This document shows, one piece after another, positions 1 to 7,806 of a stretch of 64,000 bases of DNA (its first letter is position 1; every line of letters starts with the position of its first letter). The translations under genes were made by a program, and so were the position numbers. The notes beneath the pieces are model-generated. The model was not told the origin of the DNA. It worked only from the letters and a program-made list of their open reading frames with translations, and ran no database searches. The stretch lies in contig NZ_JBEXMJ010000013.1 in the NCBI RefSeq assembly GCF_040610475.1, positions 62,001-126,000 of the forward strand. The letters are read 5' to 3'. Source of the stretch: Actinopolymorpha sp. NPDC004070 (lineage in GTDB: Bacteria > Actinomycetota > Actinomycetes > Propionibacteriales > Actinopolymorphaceae).

Positions 1-696
1 CCGGGCACCGTGTTCCAGCGCCTCGGCACAGCGTCCGAGGGCACCCAGCTGGCGGGCCAGCTCGCCCTGGGCGCAGAGGTAGGGGACGGTGTAACGCCAG
101 CAGCCCCGCCGGAACAGCCGTTGGTACCGAACGACCGCCTCGCCATAGGCCGACAGGGCTTCCTCGTGGCGCCCGGCGGCGGCCAGCAGGCCGCCCATCC
201 GGCTCAGCCCCGCGGCCAGCACCGCCACCGCGGTCCGGCTCGGGGCGACGTCCAGCGGAAGCAACAGGTGGACCGCGCGTTCGACCGCGGCCAGCGCCTC
301 GTCGGGCCGCTCGGCGCGTGCGTGGACGACCGACAGCGCGGACCGGGTGGCGGCCAGGGTCACGACGTCCGCGCTCTCCTGGCGTTCGGCGAGCGCGACC
401 CCCTCCTCGGCCACCGCGAGCGCCTCACCGACCGAGCCGAGATCGGCCAGGCGCTCGGCGAGCACCCCCAGGGACCGGGCCAGCCCGGCGCCGTGCCGAC
501 CGGGCCGGCGGGACTCCAGGGCGCGCCAGCAGTGCACGCCCGAACGCGCGGCCGCGGCGGCCTCCTCGCGCCGGTAGTGGAACGCAAGCTGCTGGGCGGC
601 CCGGACCCACATCGCGGCGAGCCACACCCGACCCCACACGGGCACCACCCGAGCCGCCACCCGGGCGGAGGCGATGCGAGCGCGGAGAACGATCAC
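1..696 (-). CDS. Tetratricopeptide-repeat protein, N-terminal part
   Basis: Only the first 232 codons lie in the window; the gene runs off the left edge. From GTG at 696 the chain is Ala/Arg/Leu-rich and helical, with repeated helix-pair units such as EALAVAEEGVALAE, DEALAAVERAVHLL and HEEALSAYGEAVVRYQRL, the pattern of tetratricopeptide repeats. AGGGAG sits about 5 nt before the GTG, and an in-frame TGA at 712-714 prevents a longer start. TPR arrays are protein-binding scaffolds; whether a catalytic or DNA-binding domain follows outside the window is unknown. The plus-strand frames across this region are shadows, since only the minus frame has regular GC-rich third positions. Confidence 0.75.
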   Translation of the reverse strand, partial: MIVLRARIASARVAARVVPVWGRVWLAAMWVRAAQQLAFHYRREEAAAAARSGVHCWRALESRRPGRHGAGLARSLGVLAERLADLGSVGEALAVAEEGVALAERQESADVVTLAATRSALSVVHARAERPDEALAAVERAVHLLLPLDVAPSRTAVAVLAAGLSRMGGLLAAAGRHEEALSAYGEAVVRYQRLFRRGCWRYTVPYLCAQGELARQLGALGRCAEALEHGAR

Positions 697-803
697 GGGG
701 CTCCCTACCAGTCATGAGGGACGAGCCGCCGAGGACAGGGGCGAGCTCACCGAGCCGGAGCATGAAACGTGTCCCCAGATCATCTCACCGCTCGGGCACT
801 TGG

Positions 804-1079
804 TCACTCCAAACGTTCCGCAGCCAGCCACGTACCGAACATCTCCAGCGTGTCGTCCAGCTGGGAATGCCGCGGGCTGGGCAACGCGTCCAGGGGGAAC
901 CATCCCAGGGCGTCGAACTTGTGCGGCTCCCCGATCTCGACGGTGCCGGGTTCGACCGCGAACAGGACCGCCACCCAGTGCGAGACCGGCTCGCCCCGCA
1001 GGACGTTGCGTACGCCGAGAGTCGTCACCGCCCGCGCGTCGGTGGCGTACTCCTCCTTCACCTCACGCGCCAGGGTCGG
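804..1079 (-). pseudogene. Nudix hydrolase remnant, 5'-truncated
   Basis: The reading frame gives LAREVKEEY followed by a typical Nudix C-terminal half (SHWVAVLFAV, EIGEPHKFDALGWFPLD, ending GTWLAAERLE). LAREVKEEY is the second half of a Nudix box (REUXEE). The first half of the box and the whole N-terminal beta region are absent: the sequence upstream belongs to the neighbouring HAD gene in another frame, whose stop codon at 1081-1083 lies right where Nudix similarity begins. The first usable start is GTG 1061, with no Shine-Dalgarno sequence, giving 85 residues against about 140 for the family. A working hydrolase is unlikely, since the glycine-rich loop that positions the metal is lost. 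Confidence 0.7.
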
Positions 1080-1080
1080 A

Positions 1081-1806
1081 TCAGAAGTGTGCGAGCAGGT
1101 CGGTGAACGCGTCCAGCCGGAGTACGCCGTCGTCGTCGGGGTCCACCTCGTCGTGCTCGAGTACCCAGGTGTGCCGGTTGGGGATGAAGACCGCGTTCAT
1201 CCCCGCCCGCCGGGCCGGGTTGATGTCGGACTTCGGCGAGTTGCCGATCATCCAGGTGCGGCCGGGCTCCAGGCCGTGGGTGGCGGCCAGCTCGACATAG
1301 GTGTCCACCCGCTTCTCCGCGACGATGTGGATGCCGGCGAAGTGGTGCGCGAGGTTGGACGCGTCGATCTTGCGTTGCTGCTCGTCGAGGGCGCCCTTGG
1401 TGAGCAGCCGCAGCTCGTGCCGACTCCCGAGGGTGTCCAGGGTCTGCGCGACGCCGGGCAGGAGTTCGACCCGGTGCTCGACCAGCGCCACCGCGAGCTC
1501 GTCGATCTCGGTGCGTTCCCGGGCGGTCGCGGGCCGGGCACGCAGGTGTTCCAGGCACTCACCGAGACTGCGCAGGAACACCTTGCTGCCGTACCCGTGG
1601 GCGACGGCGTTGGCGGCCTCGATGTCGTCGAGGATGCGCCGGATCTCGGCCCGGTCGAGGGTGGGGTGCTCGAGCCAGTCGAGGTAGTCCTCGATGACCC
1701 GCTCGAACAGCAGGTTCATCTCCCACAGCGTGTCGTCGGCGTCGAAGATGAGCACCTGACCGGGCTGCACCGGTCGGGAGGTGGTCGGGGTCGTGGGTGA
1801 GGTCAT
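1081..1806 (-). CDS. HAD-family hydrolase
   Basis: A 241-residue haloacid dehalogenase superfamily enzyme, probably a small-molecule phosphatase. Motif I is VLIFDADDTLWE (nucleophile and acid Asp at about residues 21-23), motif II is in LLTKGALDEQQRK, and motifs III/IV are in MIGNSPKSDINPARRAG, where the lysine and the acidic pair bind phosphate and Mg. A helical cap lies between motifs I and II. ATG 1804-1806 overlaps the stop of the truncated deaminase gene upstream (ATGA), so the two are probably translationally coupled. The substrate cannot be read from the sequence. Confidence 0.85.
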   Translation of the reverse strand: MTSPTTPTTSRPVQPGQVLIFDADDTLWEMNLLFERVIEDYLDWLEHPTLDRAEIRRILDDIEAANAVAHGYGSKVFLRSLGECLEHLRARPATARERTEIDELAVALVEHRVELLPGVAQTLDTLGSRHELRLLTKGALDEQQRKIDASNLAHHFAGIHIVAEKRVDTYVELAATHGLEPGRTWMIGNSPKSDINPARRAGMNAVFIPNRHTWVLEHDEVDPDDDGVLRLDAFTDLLAHF

Positions 1807-2306
1807 GCCGGAACCTTCGGGTAGGCGTCGTCGAGAACACCGGCCAGCCGCCGGCGTACGGAGGGATCGGCGAAGCTCGCGGCCGGCGCCGCGCGGTTGA
1901 CCTCGCCGAAGGCGGTCCTGGTCCAGCCGAACGCCTCGCCCAGCCTGGCGTACTCCCCGGTCAGGTCGACGTCGGTGACCGCCCTGGTGTCGGTGCTGAT
2001 ACTCACCGGCACCCCCGCCGACCGCAGCGCCCGGACCGGATGCGCGGCGTAGGTCGCGACCGCCCGGGTCTGCACGTTGCAGCTCCGGCACACCTCCAGG
2101 TGGATGCTCTCCGCCGCCAGCCGGGCCGGCAGGTCCGCGTCCTCGACCGACCGGACGCCGTGACCGATGCGGCGGGTGGTGGTCGTGTCCAGTGCCTCCG
2201 TCACGCTGTCCGGGCCGCCGCCATCGCCCGCGTGCACGGTGACGCCGAGCCCCGCGTCCGCGACGTCGATCTTGGGCAGGGCGCGCAGCTCCGCGGCCTC
2301 GTTCAT
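1803..2306 (-). CDS. C-terminal half of an adenosine deaminase-like protein (truncated)
   Basis: The 167 residues match the C-terminal half of the adenosine/AMP deaminase barrel: VTVHAGDGGGPDSV, RRIGHGVRSVEDADL, HLEVCRSCNVQTRA and VSISTDTRAVTDVDLTGEY. Missing are the N-terminal HxH metal ligands and the first strands of the barrel. Two further positions are altered: the catalytic HAGE is HAGD, and the usual TDD/SDD is TDT. Still, ATG 2306 has a good Shine-Dalgarno sequence (GGAGGTG at 2313-2319) and the stop overlaps the HAD start, so it may be translated. It is either a pseudogene kept as an operon leader or a non-catalytic half-barrel. It is divergent from the intact homologue at 2456 and looks like a different subtype. 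Confidence 0.6.
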   Translation of the reverse strand: MNEAAELRALPKIDVADAGLGVTVHAGDGGGPDSVTEALDTTTTRRIGHGVRSVEDADLPARLAAESIHLEVCRSCNVQTRAVATYAAHPVRALRSAGVPVSISTDTRAVTDVDLTGEYARLGEAFGWTRTAFGEVNRAAPAASFADPSVRRRLAGVLDDAYPKVPA

Positions 2307-2455
2307 GGTCGGCACCTCCGGCAGGCAGATTACCCAGCGCGGTCCGGCGGTCAGAGTGAATAAGTCACTCCTCAGCGGGGTTCTGCCCCGATATCTGACA
2401 GTCTGCTGTCAGGTTCGCCGCTGACGTCGAGGTGGCTGTGCCAGACTCTCGGGCC

Positions 2456-3595
2456 ATGTCCACGACCTCCGAGCCGGTCCGCCCCGCCGCCTCCTCCGCG
2501 GCCTCCTCCACCGATGCCCCGGCCGCCGCTGCGAACGCGCACCCCGCGGTCCCCGTCCCGGACGCCGTTCCGCGCCGGTACGAGGCGTTCATTGCCGGGC
2601 TGCCGAAGGCGGAGCTGCACGTGCACCACGTCGGCTCGGCGTCGCCGCGGATCGTGGCGGAGCTGGCCGCCCGGCACCCCAAGGCGGGGGTGCCGGCCGA
2701 CCCGGCGAAGCTGGCGGAGTACTTCACGTTCACCGACTTCGCGCACTTCATCACCGTCTACCTCAGCGTGGTGGACCTGGTCCGCGACGCCGAGGACGTC
2801 CGCACACTGACGTACGGCGTGGCGGAGAACATGCACGCGCAGGGCATCCGGTACGCCGAGCTCACGGTCACGCCGTACTCCCACATCCACCGCGGCATCC
2901 CCGGCGAGGCGTTCATGGACGCCATCGAGGACGCGCGGCTCGCCGCCGAGCGCGACCTCGGCCTGGTCCTGCGGTGGTGCTTCGACATCTCCGGTGAGTC
3001 CGGGATCCCGGCCGCCGACGTCACCCTGGACGCCGCCACCCGGCTGGCGCCCGCGGGCCTGGTGAGCTTCGGACTCGGCGGGCCGGAGATCGGGGTGGGG
3101 CGACCGCAGTTCAAGCCGCACTTCGACGCGGCCCGGGCGACCGGACTGCACAGCGTGCCACACGCCGGAGAGACGACGGGGCCGGAGACGATCTGGGACG
3201 CGCTGAACGTCCTCGGCGCCGAGCGGATCGGGCACGGCACCTCCGCCACCCGCGACCCCGAACTGCTGGCCCACCTCGCGGAGAAGCAGATCCCGCTCGA
3301 GGTGTGCCCCACCTCCAACATCGCCACCCGTGCGGTGGCGACGCTCGCCGAGCACCCCCTGGCGGACATGGTCGCCGCCGGCTGCCTGGTCACCGTCAAC
3401 TCCGACGACCCGCCGATGTTCGCCACCGACCTCAACACCGAGTACGCCGTGGCCGCGGACCTGCTCGACCTGGACGAGAGCGGCATCGCAGCACTGGCCA
3501 AGAACGCGGTCACCACGTCGTTCGCACCCGAGGATGTCAAGGCGCGCTTGACAGCGGAGATCGACGGCTACCTCACGAGCTGGACGTCGCGGTAG
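2456..3595 (+). CDS. Adenosine deaminase family protein
   Basis: A 379-residue metal-dependent deaminase of the amidohydrolase superfamily. Metal ligands are visible in AELHVHHVG (HxH, about residue 55), SVPHAGETTGPE (His and catalytic Glu) and ERIGHGTS, with VTVNSDDPPMF carrying the Asp pair and LEVCPTSNIATRA close to it. Family members deaminate adenosine to inosine; some actinobacterial relatives with this HHVGSASP signature act on 6-aminodeoxyfutalosine in menaquinone synthesis, so the substrate is open. ATG 2456 is used here; GTG 2438 or 2432 is possible because GAGGTG lies at 2429-2434. It is divergent from the truncated paralogue. Confidence 0.85.
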   Translation: MSTTSEPVRPAASSAASSTDAPAAAANAHPAVPVPDAVPRRYEAFIAGLPKAELHVHHVGSASPRIVAELAARHPKAGVPADPAKLAEYFTFTDFAHFITVYLSVVDLVRDAEDVRTLTYGVAENMHAQGIRYAELTVTPYSHIHRGIPGEAFMDAIEDARLAAERDLGLVLRWCFDISGESGIPAADVTLDAATRLAPAGLVSFGLGGPEIGVGRPQFKPHFDAARATGLHSVPHAGETTGPETIWDALNVLGAERIGHGTSATRDPELLAHLAEKQIPLEVCPTSNIATRAVATLAEHPLADMVAAGCLVTVNSDDPPMFATDLNTEYAVAADLLDLDESGIAALAKNAVTTSFAPEDVKARLTAEIDGYLTSWTSR

Positions 3596-3820
3596 TTCAG
3601 CGCACACCCCAGACTTCGCTCACCGTGCTGCCCCGGCACCTGGTGCGGGCGCGGGGTACGTTCCGAAGCAGCTTCCGACGTACGCACCGACCATCGGCCC
3701 TGCCGCGCTCGAGACCCGCACCGATGCCCACGGGAAGACGATCTACGTCAGGTGCGGGTCTCCGTCGTCCCGCGACCGGGTGGACTCCACCAGCTAACCG
3801 CTGAACCCGCCGCCGATGCC
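3596..3820. other. Convergent intergenic region
   Basis: No coding frame with actinobacterial third-position bias was found here. The stretch separates the plus-strand deaminase gene from the minus-strand DUF6191 gene and holds one strong inverted repeat at 3711-3762. Confidence 0.6.
3711..3762. terminator. 12-bp perfect inverted repeat, candidate bidirectional terminator
   Basis: GAGACCCGCACC at 3711-3722 is matched by GGTGCGGGTCTC at 3751-3762 with a 28-nt loop, which itself holds a small GACG/CGTC stem. It lies between convergent genes, where a shared terminator is expected. There is no U-tract, and the loop is long for a classical intrinsic terminator. Confidence 0.5.
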
Positions 3821-4123
3821 TCACCGCTGACGCAGGTGATGAGCCTTGTCCGTCTGGACAACGACCACGCCGCGGTCCAAGTCGACGCCGAAACCCGGCG
3901 GTGCACCCTGTGGGTCCTCCTCGCGGATCAGCGACACCGACTCCCGGTGTTCCAGCTCGGTCCGCTTGGTGGCGTGGAACAGTGCCGTGAACTCGTTCAG
4001 GTACGTCGATGACAGTGGCGTTCCCTGCCGCCTGCCACGGCGCTGCTGCACCTTGTCGTACGCCCAGAAGACGACAAGGAGGACGACGACCGCCGGAACG
4101 GTCAGTCCGAAGACCAGCTCCAC
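3821..4123 (-). CDS. DUF6191-type small membrane-anchored protein
   Basis: A 100-residue protein with one N-terminal membrane segment (FGLTVPAVVVLLVVFWAY), then a basic stretch (QQRRGRRQG) and a soluble tail including YLNEFTALFHATKRTELEHRE. This layout matches the DUF6191 family of actinobacterial small proteins, whose function I do not know. GTG 4123 is 6 nt from a TACCGT hexamer (4130-4135), so the transcript may be leaderless. The tail is probably cytoplasmic by the positive-inside rule. Confidence 0.7.
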   Translation of the reverse strand: MELVFGLTVPAVVVLLVVFWAYDKVQQRRGRRQGTPLSSTYLNEFTALFHATKRTELEHRESVSLIREEDPQGAPPGFGVDLDRGVVVVQTDKAHHLRQR

Positions 4124-4201
4124 CGGGCCACGGTAACAGGCGATCGCGCGAAGGGGGCTCGAAACCGGGCGTAAGTCCACACAGGTGTCGGTGGCTGCTC
4201 G

Positions 4202-4207
4202 TAGGCT
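4202..4207 (+). promoter_or_regulatory. Candidate -10 box TAGGCT, leaderless arrangement
   Basis: TAGGCT matches TANNNT and ends 7 nt before ATG 4215, so transcription would start at or next to the start codon. No good -35 hexamer is visible. Confidence 0.4.
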
Positions 4208-4214
4208 CGCGACC

Positions 4215-4676
4215 ATGACCGACCTGAACAACCTCACCGCGTTCACCGAGCTGATCCCTGCCGACCACGGCCTGTGCGTGCTCAGCACGTTGCGGCGCGA
4301 CGGCAGCATCCAGTCCTCGGTGATCAACGCCGGCGTCCTGGAGCACCCGCTGCTGGGCGGGCAGGTGGTGGGGCTGGTCGCCATCGGCGGGTCGCGCAAG
4401 CTGAGCAACCTGCGCGCCGACCCCCGTGCCACGATCGTTGTCCGAGCCGGGTGGCAGTGGGCGGCCGTCGAGGGTGAGGTCGACATCATCGGACCCGACG
4501 ACCCGCATCCAGAGGTCGACGCCGAGGCGCTGCGGCTGCTGTTGCGGGAGGTCTTCTGTGCCGCCGGCGGCACCCACCACGACTGGGACACCTACGACCA
4601 GGTGATGGCACAGGAGCGACGGGCCGCCGTGCTCATAGTCCCCCGCCGCGTCTACACCAACGCCCCGACCTCGTGA
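4215..4676 (+). CDS. PPOX-class flavin/F420-dependent protein
   Basis: A 153-residue split-beta-barrel protein. Features of the pyridoxamine-5'-phosphate-oxidase-like fold include GLCVLSTLRRDGSIQSSV (first hairpin), SRKLSNLRADPRATIVV and WQWAAVEGEVDIIGPDD. It resembles the F420-binding FDOR-B branch more than true PNPOx. ATG 4215 is preferred to the upstream GTG in the same frame because similarity starts there and a -10-like TAGGCT lies 7 nt before it. Its stop overlaps the next start (GTGA), indicating translational coupling with the YjbR gene. Confidence 0.8.
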   Translation: MTDLNNLTAFTELIPADHGLCVLSTLRRDGSIQSSVINAGVLEHPLLGGQVVGLVAIGGSRKLSNLRADPRATIVVRAGWQWAAVEGEVDIIGPDDPHPEVDAEALRLLLREVFCAAGGTHHDWDTYDQVMAQERRAAVLIVPRRVYTNAPTS

Positions 4677-5026
4677 CCCGAGACGACCTGCTCGCCACCT
4701 GCGCCGCGATGCCCGGCGCCGTCGAGGACTACCCCTTCGGGGACGGCGTGGCGGTGTTCAAGGTGGGCGGCCGGATCTTCGCGCTCGTGCCACTGGAAGG
4801 CAGCCCGACCACGAACCTCAAGTGCGACCCGGACCTGGCGCTGGAGTTGCGGGCCCGGCACCCGTCGGTGCGTCCCGGCTACCACCAGAACAAGCGGCAC
4901 TGGAACACCGTCGACCTGGACGGTTCCGTCGACGACGACGAACTGCGGTGGATGATCGACCACTCCTACGACCTCGTCGTCGCCAAGCTCCCCCGAGCAG
5001 TCCGCGCCCACATCCCCATCCCCTGA
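4673..5026 (+). CDS. MmcQ/YjbR family protein
   Basis: A 117-residue protein of the MmcQ/YjbR fold (CyaY-like alpha/beta). Signature segments are AMPGAVEDYPFGDGVAVFKV near the N-terminus, LKCDPDLALELRARHP, RPGYHQNKRHWNTVDL and the C-terminal WMIDHSYDLVVAKLP. Members are annotated as putative DNA-binding proteins, without firm biochemical proof. GTG 4673 overlaps the stop of the PPOX gene by 4 nt, so the two form an operon. Length is normal for the family. Confidence 0.85.
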   Translation: MTRDDLLATCAAMPGAVEDYPFGDGVAVFKVGGRIFALVPLEGSPTTNLKCDPDLALELRARHPSVRPGYHQNKRHWNTVDLDGSVDDDELRWMIDHSYDLVVAKLPRAVRAHIPIP

Positions 5027-5255
5027 GTTACCTCCCGCTGGAGCACTCAGAGGTGTCGGCGAACCTCGGCAGCGAACCGCGGCAAGCCGGTGCGTGGACG
5101 CGTCTGGCCTTCGGATGGTTGGTCACGGCATCAATGGGGGACTCATAGCCGGCGCCCGCAGCGTCAGGGAAGGATCGGCTCATCTGACCCACCCGACGAT
5201 CAGGTCGGTCTGGAGCACGCAAGCATCGAGGAATGCGGGAGAGGCAACGAAACTT

Positions 5256-5294
5256 CGACCTCACCTCGTGCGTCTGGGGGTGGAGGTGAGGTCG
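5256..5294. repeat. 12-bp perfect inverted repeat
   Basis: CGACCTCACCTC (5256-5267) and GAGGTGAGGTCG (5283-5294) are perfect complements with a 15-nt G-rich loop. It could be the terminator of the PPOX-YjbR operon, although it lies about 230 nt past the last stop codon, or a relic of a mobile element. Confidence 0.55.
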
Positions 5295-5521
5295 TACAGT
5301 CCGTTCTCCTCGGCGTCCGCTGCCATCTGGTCCAAGATTTCGCCGGACGACCGAGCTCGTCTGGCAGCGTCCGACGGTACGCCGTGGTCTGGTCGCGGCC
5401 GGCGCCGTGGCGATCGGCTGGGCCGCCAGCCGCTGACGGTTAAATAGCCGGGCGAGCGTTTCCGCCTGTCCTGCCTGGCCTGGCGGATGACACTCTGCTC
5501 GCGTACGACCGCACGACGTCA

Positions 5522-5540
5522 TGTCAACTCGCAGTTGTCA
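5522..5540. repeat. Near-palindrome, operator-like or IS-end-like
   Basis: TGTCAACTCGCAGTTGTCA has arms CAACT/AGTTG around CGC, with outer TG/CA and one T-T mismatch. It starts the least GC-rich stretch of the neighbourhood. Both an operator and a decayed insertion-sequence end fit; nothing in the sequence decides between them. Confidence 0.35.
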
Positions 5541-5933
5541 GTGTGAAATTGAGATTCCTACGACCACAATGGCCGTTCTGGGCCACATTGCCCGCCATGA
5601 TCACTCCCGATGCGCGTGGTTTGACCACAGTGGAGTAGCGTGCGAGCACCCGATCCGCCTGGATCACATCACTGCACCCGGCGTTCCCCCGTCGCTGGTG
5701 AGCGGTGACCTCCGTGTGGTCCAGCGGATCGGGCCCCACCGCCGATCGCGGTCTCGCCATCAAGGGCGGCGTTGGGCTCGGACACCTGTTCGAAGGCCTA
5801 CCGCTTTCGAGAGAATCGCCGTTAGCGAGTGGGACCAACCCGGTCTAGCCTTTCCGAAACCTCGCCCGAGGTCACCGACCTTCCGGTGACGGATACGGCG
5901 CGGGAAGCATCCGACAGTGGCGTGGGGATTTTG

Positions 5934-6650
5934 ATGGATCGGCCAGACGACCAGCGGCTTGCGGATGCACTCGAGGGATTGACGCACGCTCTGTGGACCA
6001 ACGAGTCTCCAGAGTCATCACTTGCCTGGCTGACCAAGGCCGCGGTGACGGCGGTGCCGGGGGCGATCGCCGCGGGGGTGACACTTCGCGACCAGAAGGG
6101 TGCGCTCGAAAGTTTCGCGGTCACCGCCGACTTCGTGCGGGAAGTGGACGCGGTGCAGTACCGCTACCGCGAGGGGCCCTGCGTCGCCTCGTTGCATCAC
6201 GGGCCTGTTCACCTGGTCAGCGACATGGCCACTGACTCCCGGTGGCCGACATTCGCCCCCGCGGCGGTGGCCATGGGCGTCGGCGGCATGCTGTCGGCGC
6301 ACATGTTCGCCTGGGACGGCGCCGCCGGGTCGCTGAACTTCTACGCCGACCGACCGGACGCCTTCGCCACGGGCGCGGACGCCATCGGCCTCCTGTACGC
6401 GTCCCAGCTGGCCATGACGTTCGCCCTCAGCCGGCAGCCGACGCGACTTCGGGACGCCATGACCACCCGAACCGAGATCGGCGCGGCGACCGGGATCCTG
6501 ATGGAGCGCCACCACCTGGACAGGGACCACGCGTTCAGCCTGATGAGGAAACGTTCCCAGACCCGCAACATCAAGTTGCGGGAGGTCGCCCGGCAGATCA
6601 TCCAGCTGCGGCTGGGCACCCAACTGCTCGACCATGAAGTCGACGTCTGA
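5934..6650 (+). CDS. GAF-ANTAR domain regulator
   Basis: A 238-residue protein from ATG 5934 (273 residues from the in-frame GTG 5829). An N-terminal GAF sensor domain (about residues 20-165; REGPCVASLHHGPVHLVSD and GGMLSAHMFAWDG) is followed by a C-terminal ANTAR domain (about 175-230; GAATGILMERHHLDRDHAF). ANTAR domains bind paired RNA hairpins and antiterminate transcription. GGGG 7 nt before ATG 5934 and the onset of GAF similarity favour the short start. Neighbours do not reveal its target. Confidence 0.85.
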   Translation: MDRPDDQRLADALEGLTHALWTNESPESSLAWLTKAAVTAVPGAIAAGVTLRDQKGALESFAVTADFVREVDAVQYRYREGPCVASLHHGPVHLVSDMATDSRWPTFAPAAVAMGVGGMLSAHMFAWDGAAGSLNFYADRPDAFATGADAIGLLYASQLAMTFALSRQPTRLRDAMTTRTEIGAATGILMERHHLDRDHAFSLMRKRSQTRNIKLREVARQIIQLRLGTQLLDHEVDV

Positions 6651-6697
6651 CTTCGTTCCAGCGCGGTCGACAAGGCTCATGGAGCAGGTCACCCGCG

Positions 6698-7450
6698 GTG
6701 GTCGATGATGGACGGGTGATCATCCCCGAGGTCCTCGCGTTCGGTGATCAGGTGGCGGACGCCCTCACTCGCACGCTCGGCCCGGATCTTGTCGGCGCGT
6801 ACTTCGTCGGCTCTGTCGCCCTGGGCGGCTACGTCCCGGGCGAGAGCGACATCGACATCGCCGCCGTGTCCGGTGCCGCACTGACCGACTCGCAGCGGCG
6901 ATCGGTCGCCTCAGCGGTCGTCGAGGCGAGTGCGGGGTGCCCGGCCCGCGGCGTGGAGTTCACCCTCTACCGCCGCGAGATCGCAGGCTCGCCTCCCTCG
7001 GGCGCCGACTTCGAGGTCAACGCCAACGGCGGACCACGCATGCCAACGGCCGTGCATCTGGACGCGTCGGCCGAGCCCGGTTTCTGGTACGTCCTGGACC
7101 GGGCGATCGCCCACCGGTCCGGTCTCGCGATCAGTGGACCTCCTGCGCGAGAGGTCTTCGCCGATGTCCCTCGCGACACCCTGCTGGAGGCCATGTACCG
7201 GTCCATGGCATGGCACCGCGCCCACGAGAAGGCGACCCTCTATTCGGTGCTGAACGCCTGCAGGGCATGGCGGTTCGCCGAAGAGGACGTACTCGGGTCG
7301 AAACTCGAAGGTGCCGCCTGGGCTCGTGCCCGCTGGCCCGACAGCGGGACCATCGATGCCGCAGTGGCGCTCCGCCGTGGGGAGAACGCCGTGCTCGACG
7401 CCTCGGCGGTCGACGCGCTCCTCTCGGCCGTGGCGGCTCGGCTCCGCTAG
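6698..7450 (+). CDS. Nucleotidyltransferase-domain protein, AadA-like
   Basis: 250 residues. The polymerase-beta-type signature is clear near residue 37: FVGSVALGGYVPGESDIDIA, with the GS motif and the DxD metal ligands. The C-terminal half has a helical domain (LLEAMYRSMAWHRAHEKATLYSVLNACRAWRFAEE) like that of aminoglycoside 3''-adenylyltransferases and DUF4111 proteins. The family transfers nucleotides to small molecules such as aminoglycosides; without resistance context that role is only a possibility. GTG 6698 is used; GTG 6716 is an alternative. Confidence 0.75.
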   Translation: MVDDGRVIIPEVLAFGDQVADALTRTLGPDLVGAYFVGSVALGGYVPGESDIDIAAVSGAALTDSQRRSVASAVVEASAGCPARGVEFTLYRREIAGSPPSGADFEVNANGGPRMPTAVHLDASAEPGFWYVLDRAIAHRSGLAISGPPAREVFADVPRDTLLEAMYRSMAWHRAHEKATLYSVLNACRAWRFAEEDVLGSKLEGAAWARARWPDSGTIDAAVALRRGENAVLDASAVDALLSAVAARLR

Positions 7451-7544
7451 GCAACGCAGGCATGACCCGCAGGAGCAGCCGGAGTGATCAACGCAGAGAA
7501 GGAACCGCACCTGTGACGGTGCTCACCTGCCGTACGACACGAGA

Positions 7545-7577
7545 AGAGGCCGGTCCCTGAACGGGAAACCGGCCTCT
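7545..7577 (-). terminator. Terminator of tRNA-Ala
   Basis: AGAGGCCGGT (7545-7554) pairs with ACCGGCCTCT (7568-7577), and the loop has an inner CCC/GGG pairing. It lies just past the 3' end of the minus-strand tRNA, followed by TCTTCTCG in the transcript direction. Confidence 0.7.
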
Positions 7578-7583
7578 GACTGC

Positions 7584-7658
<75 letters not shown>

Positions 7659-7806
7659 TTTGCCCTGTGGGCGCGGCCCACTCTATCGGGTCCACCCGGC
7701 TCAGGCGAAACCAGGGCACCAATGGAGATCCCGACCGTCCGCCGAGGACCTCGAACCGGCCCGGAGCGGCTCCGGACCGCCGTCGAACCTACCCGGCCGA
7801 GACGCC

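Larger units (their letters stand above)
5027..5933. other. Gene-poor region with inverted repeat and less GC-rich patch
   Basis: About 900 nt with no reading frame on either strand that shows GC3 bias plus a start site or recognisable motif. It holds a 12-bp inverted repeat (5256-5294), a near-palindrome (5522-5540) and a less GC-rich patch at about 5515-5680. The last part should contain the promoter of the GAF-ANTAR gene. Confidence 0.55.

Noticed and set aside
10..717. Long plus-strand ORF at the left edge
   Set aside because: The minus strand of the same DNA encodes a clear TPR protein with a ribosome-binding site; the plus frame is a GC-rich shadow.
1807..2091. Upstream extension of the HAD frame
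   Set aside because: It overlaps the deaminase fragment in another frame, and ATG 1806 starts directly before the HAD motif I region.
5090..5447. Overlapping 117-codon frames in the gene-poor region
   Set aside because: Several frames are open at once with no ribosome-binding site, codon bias or motif.
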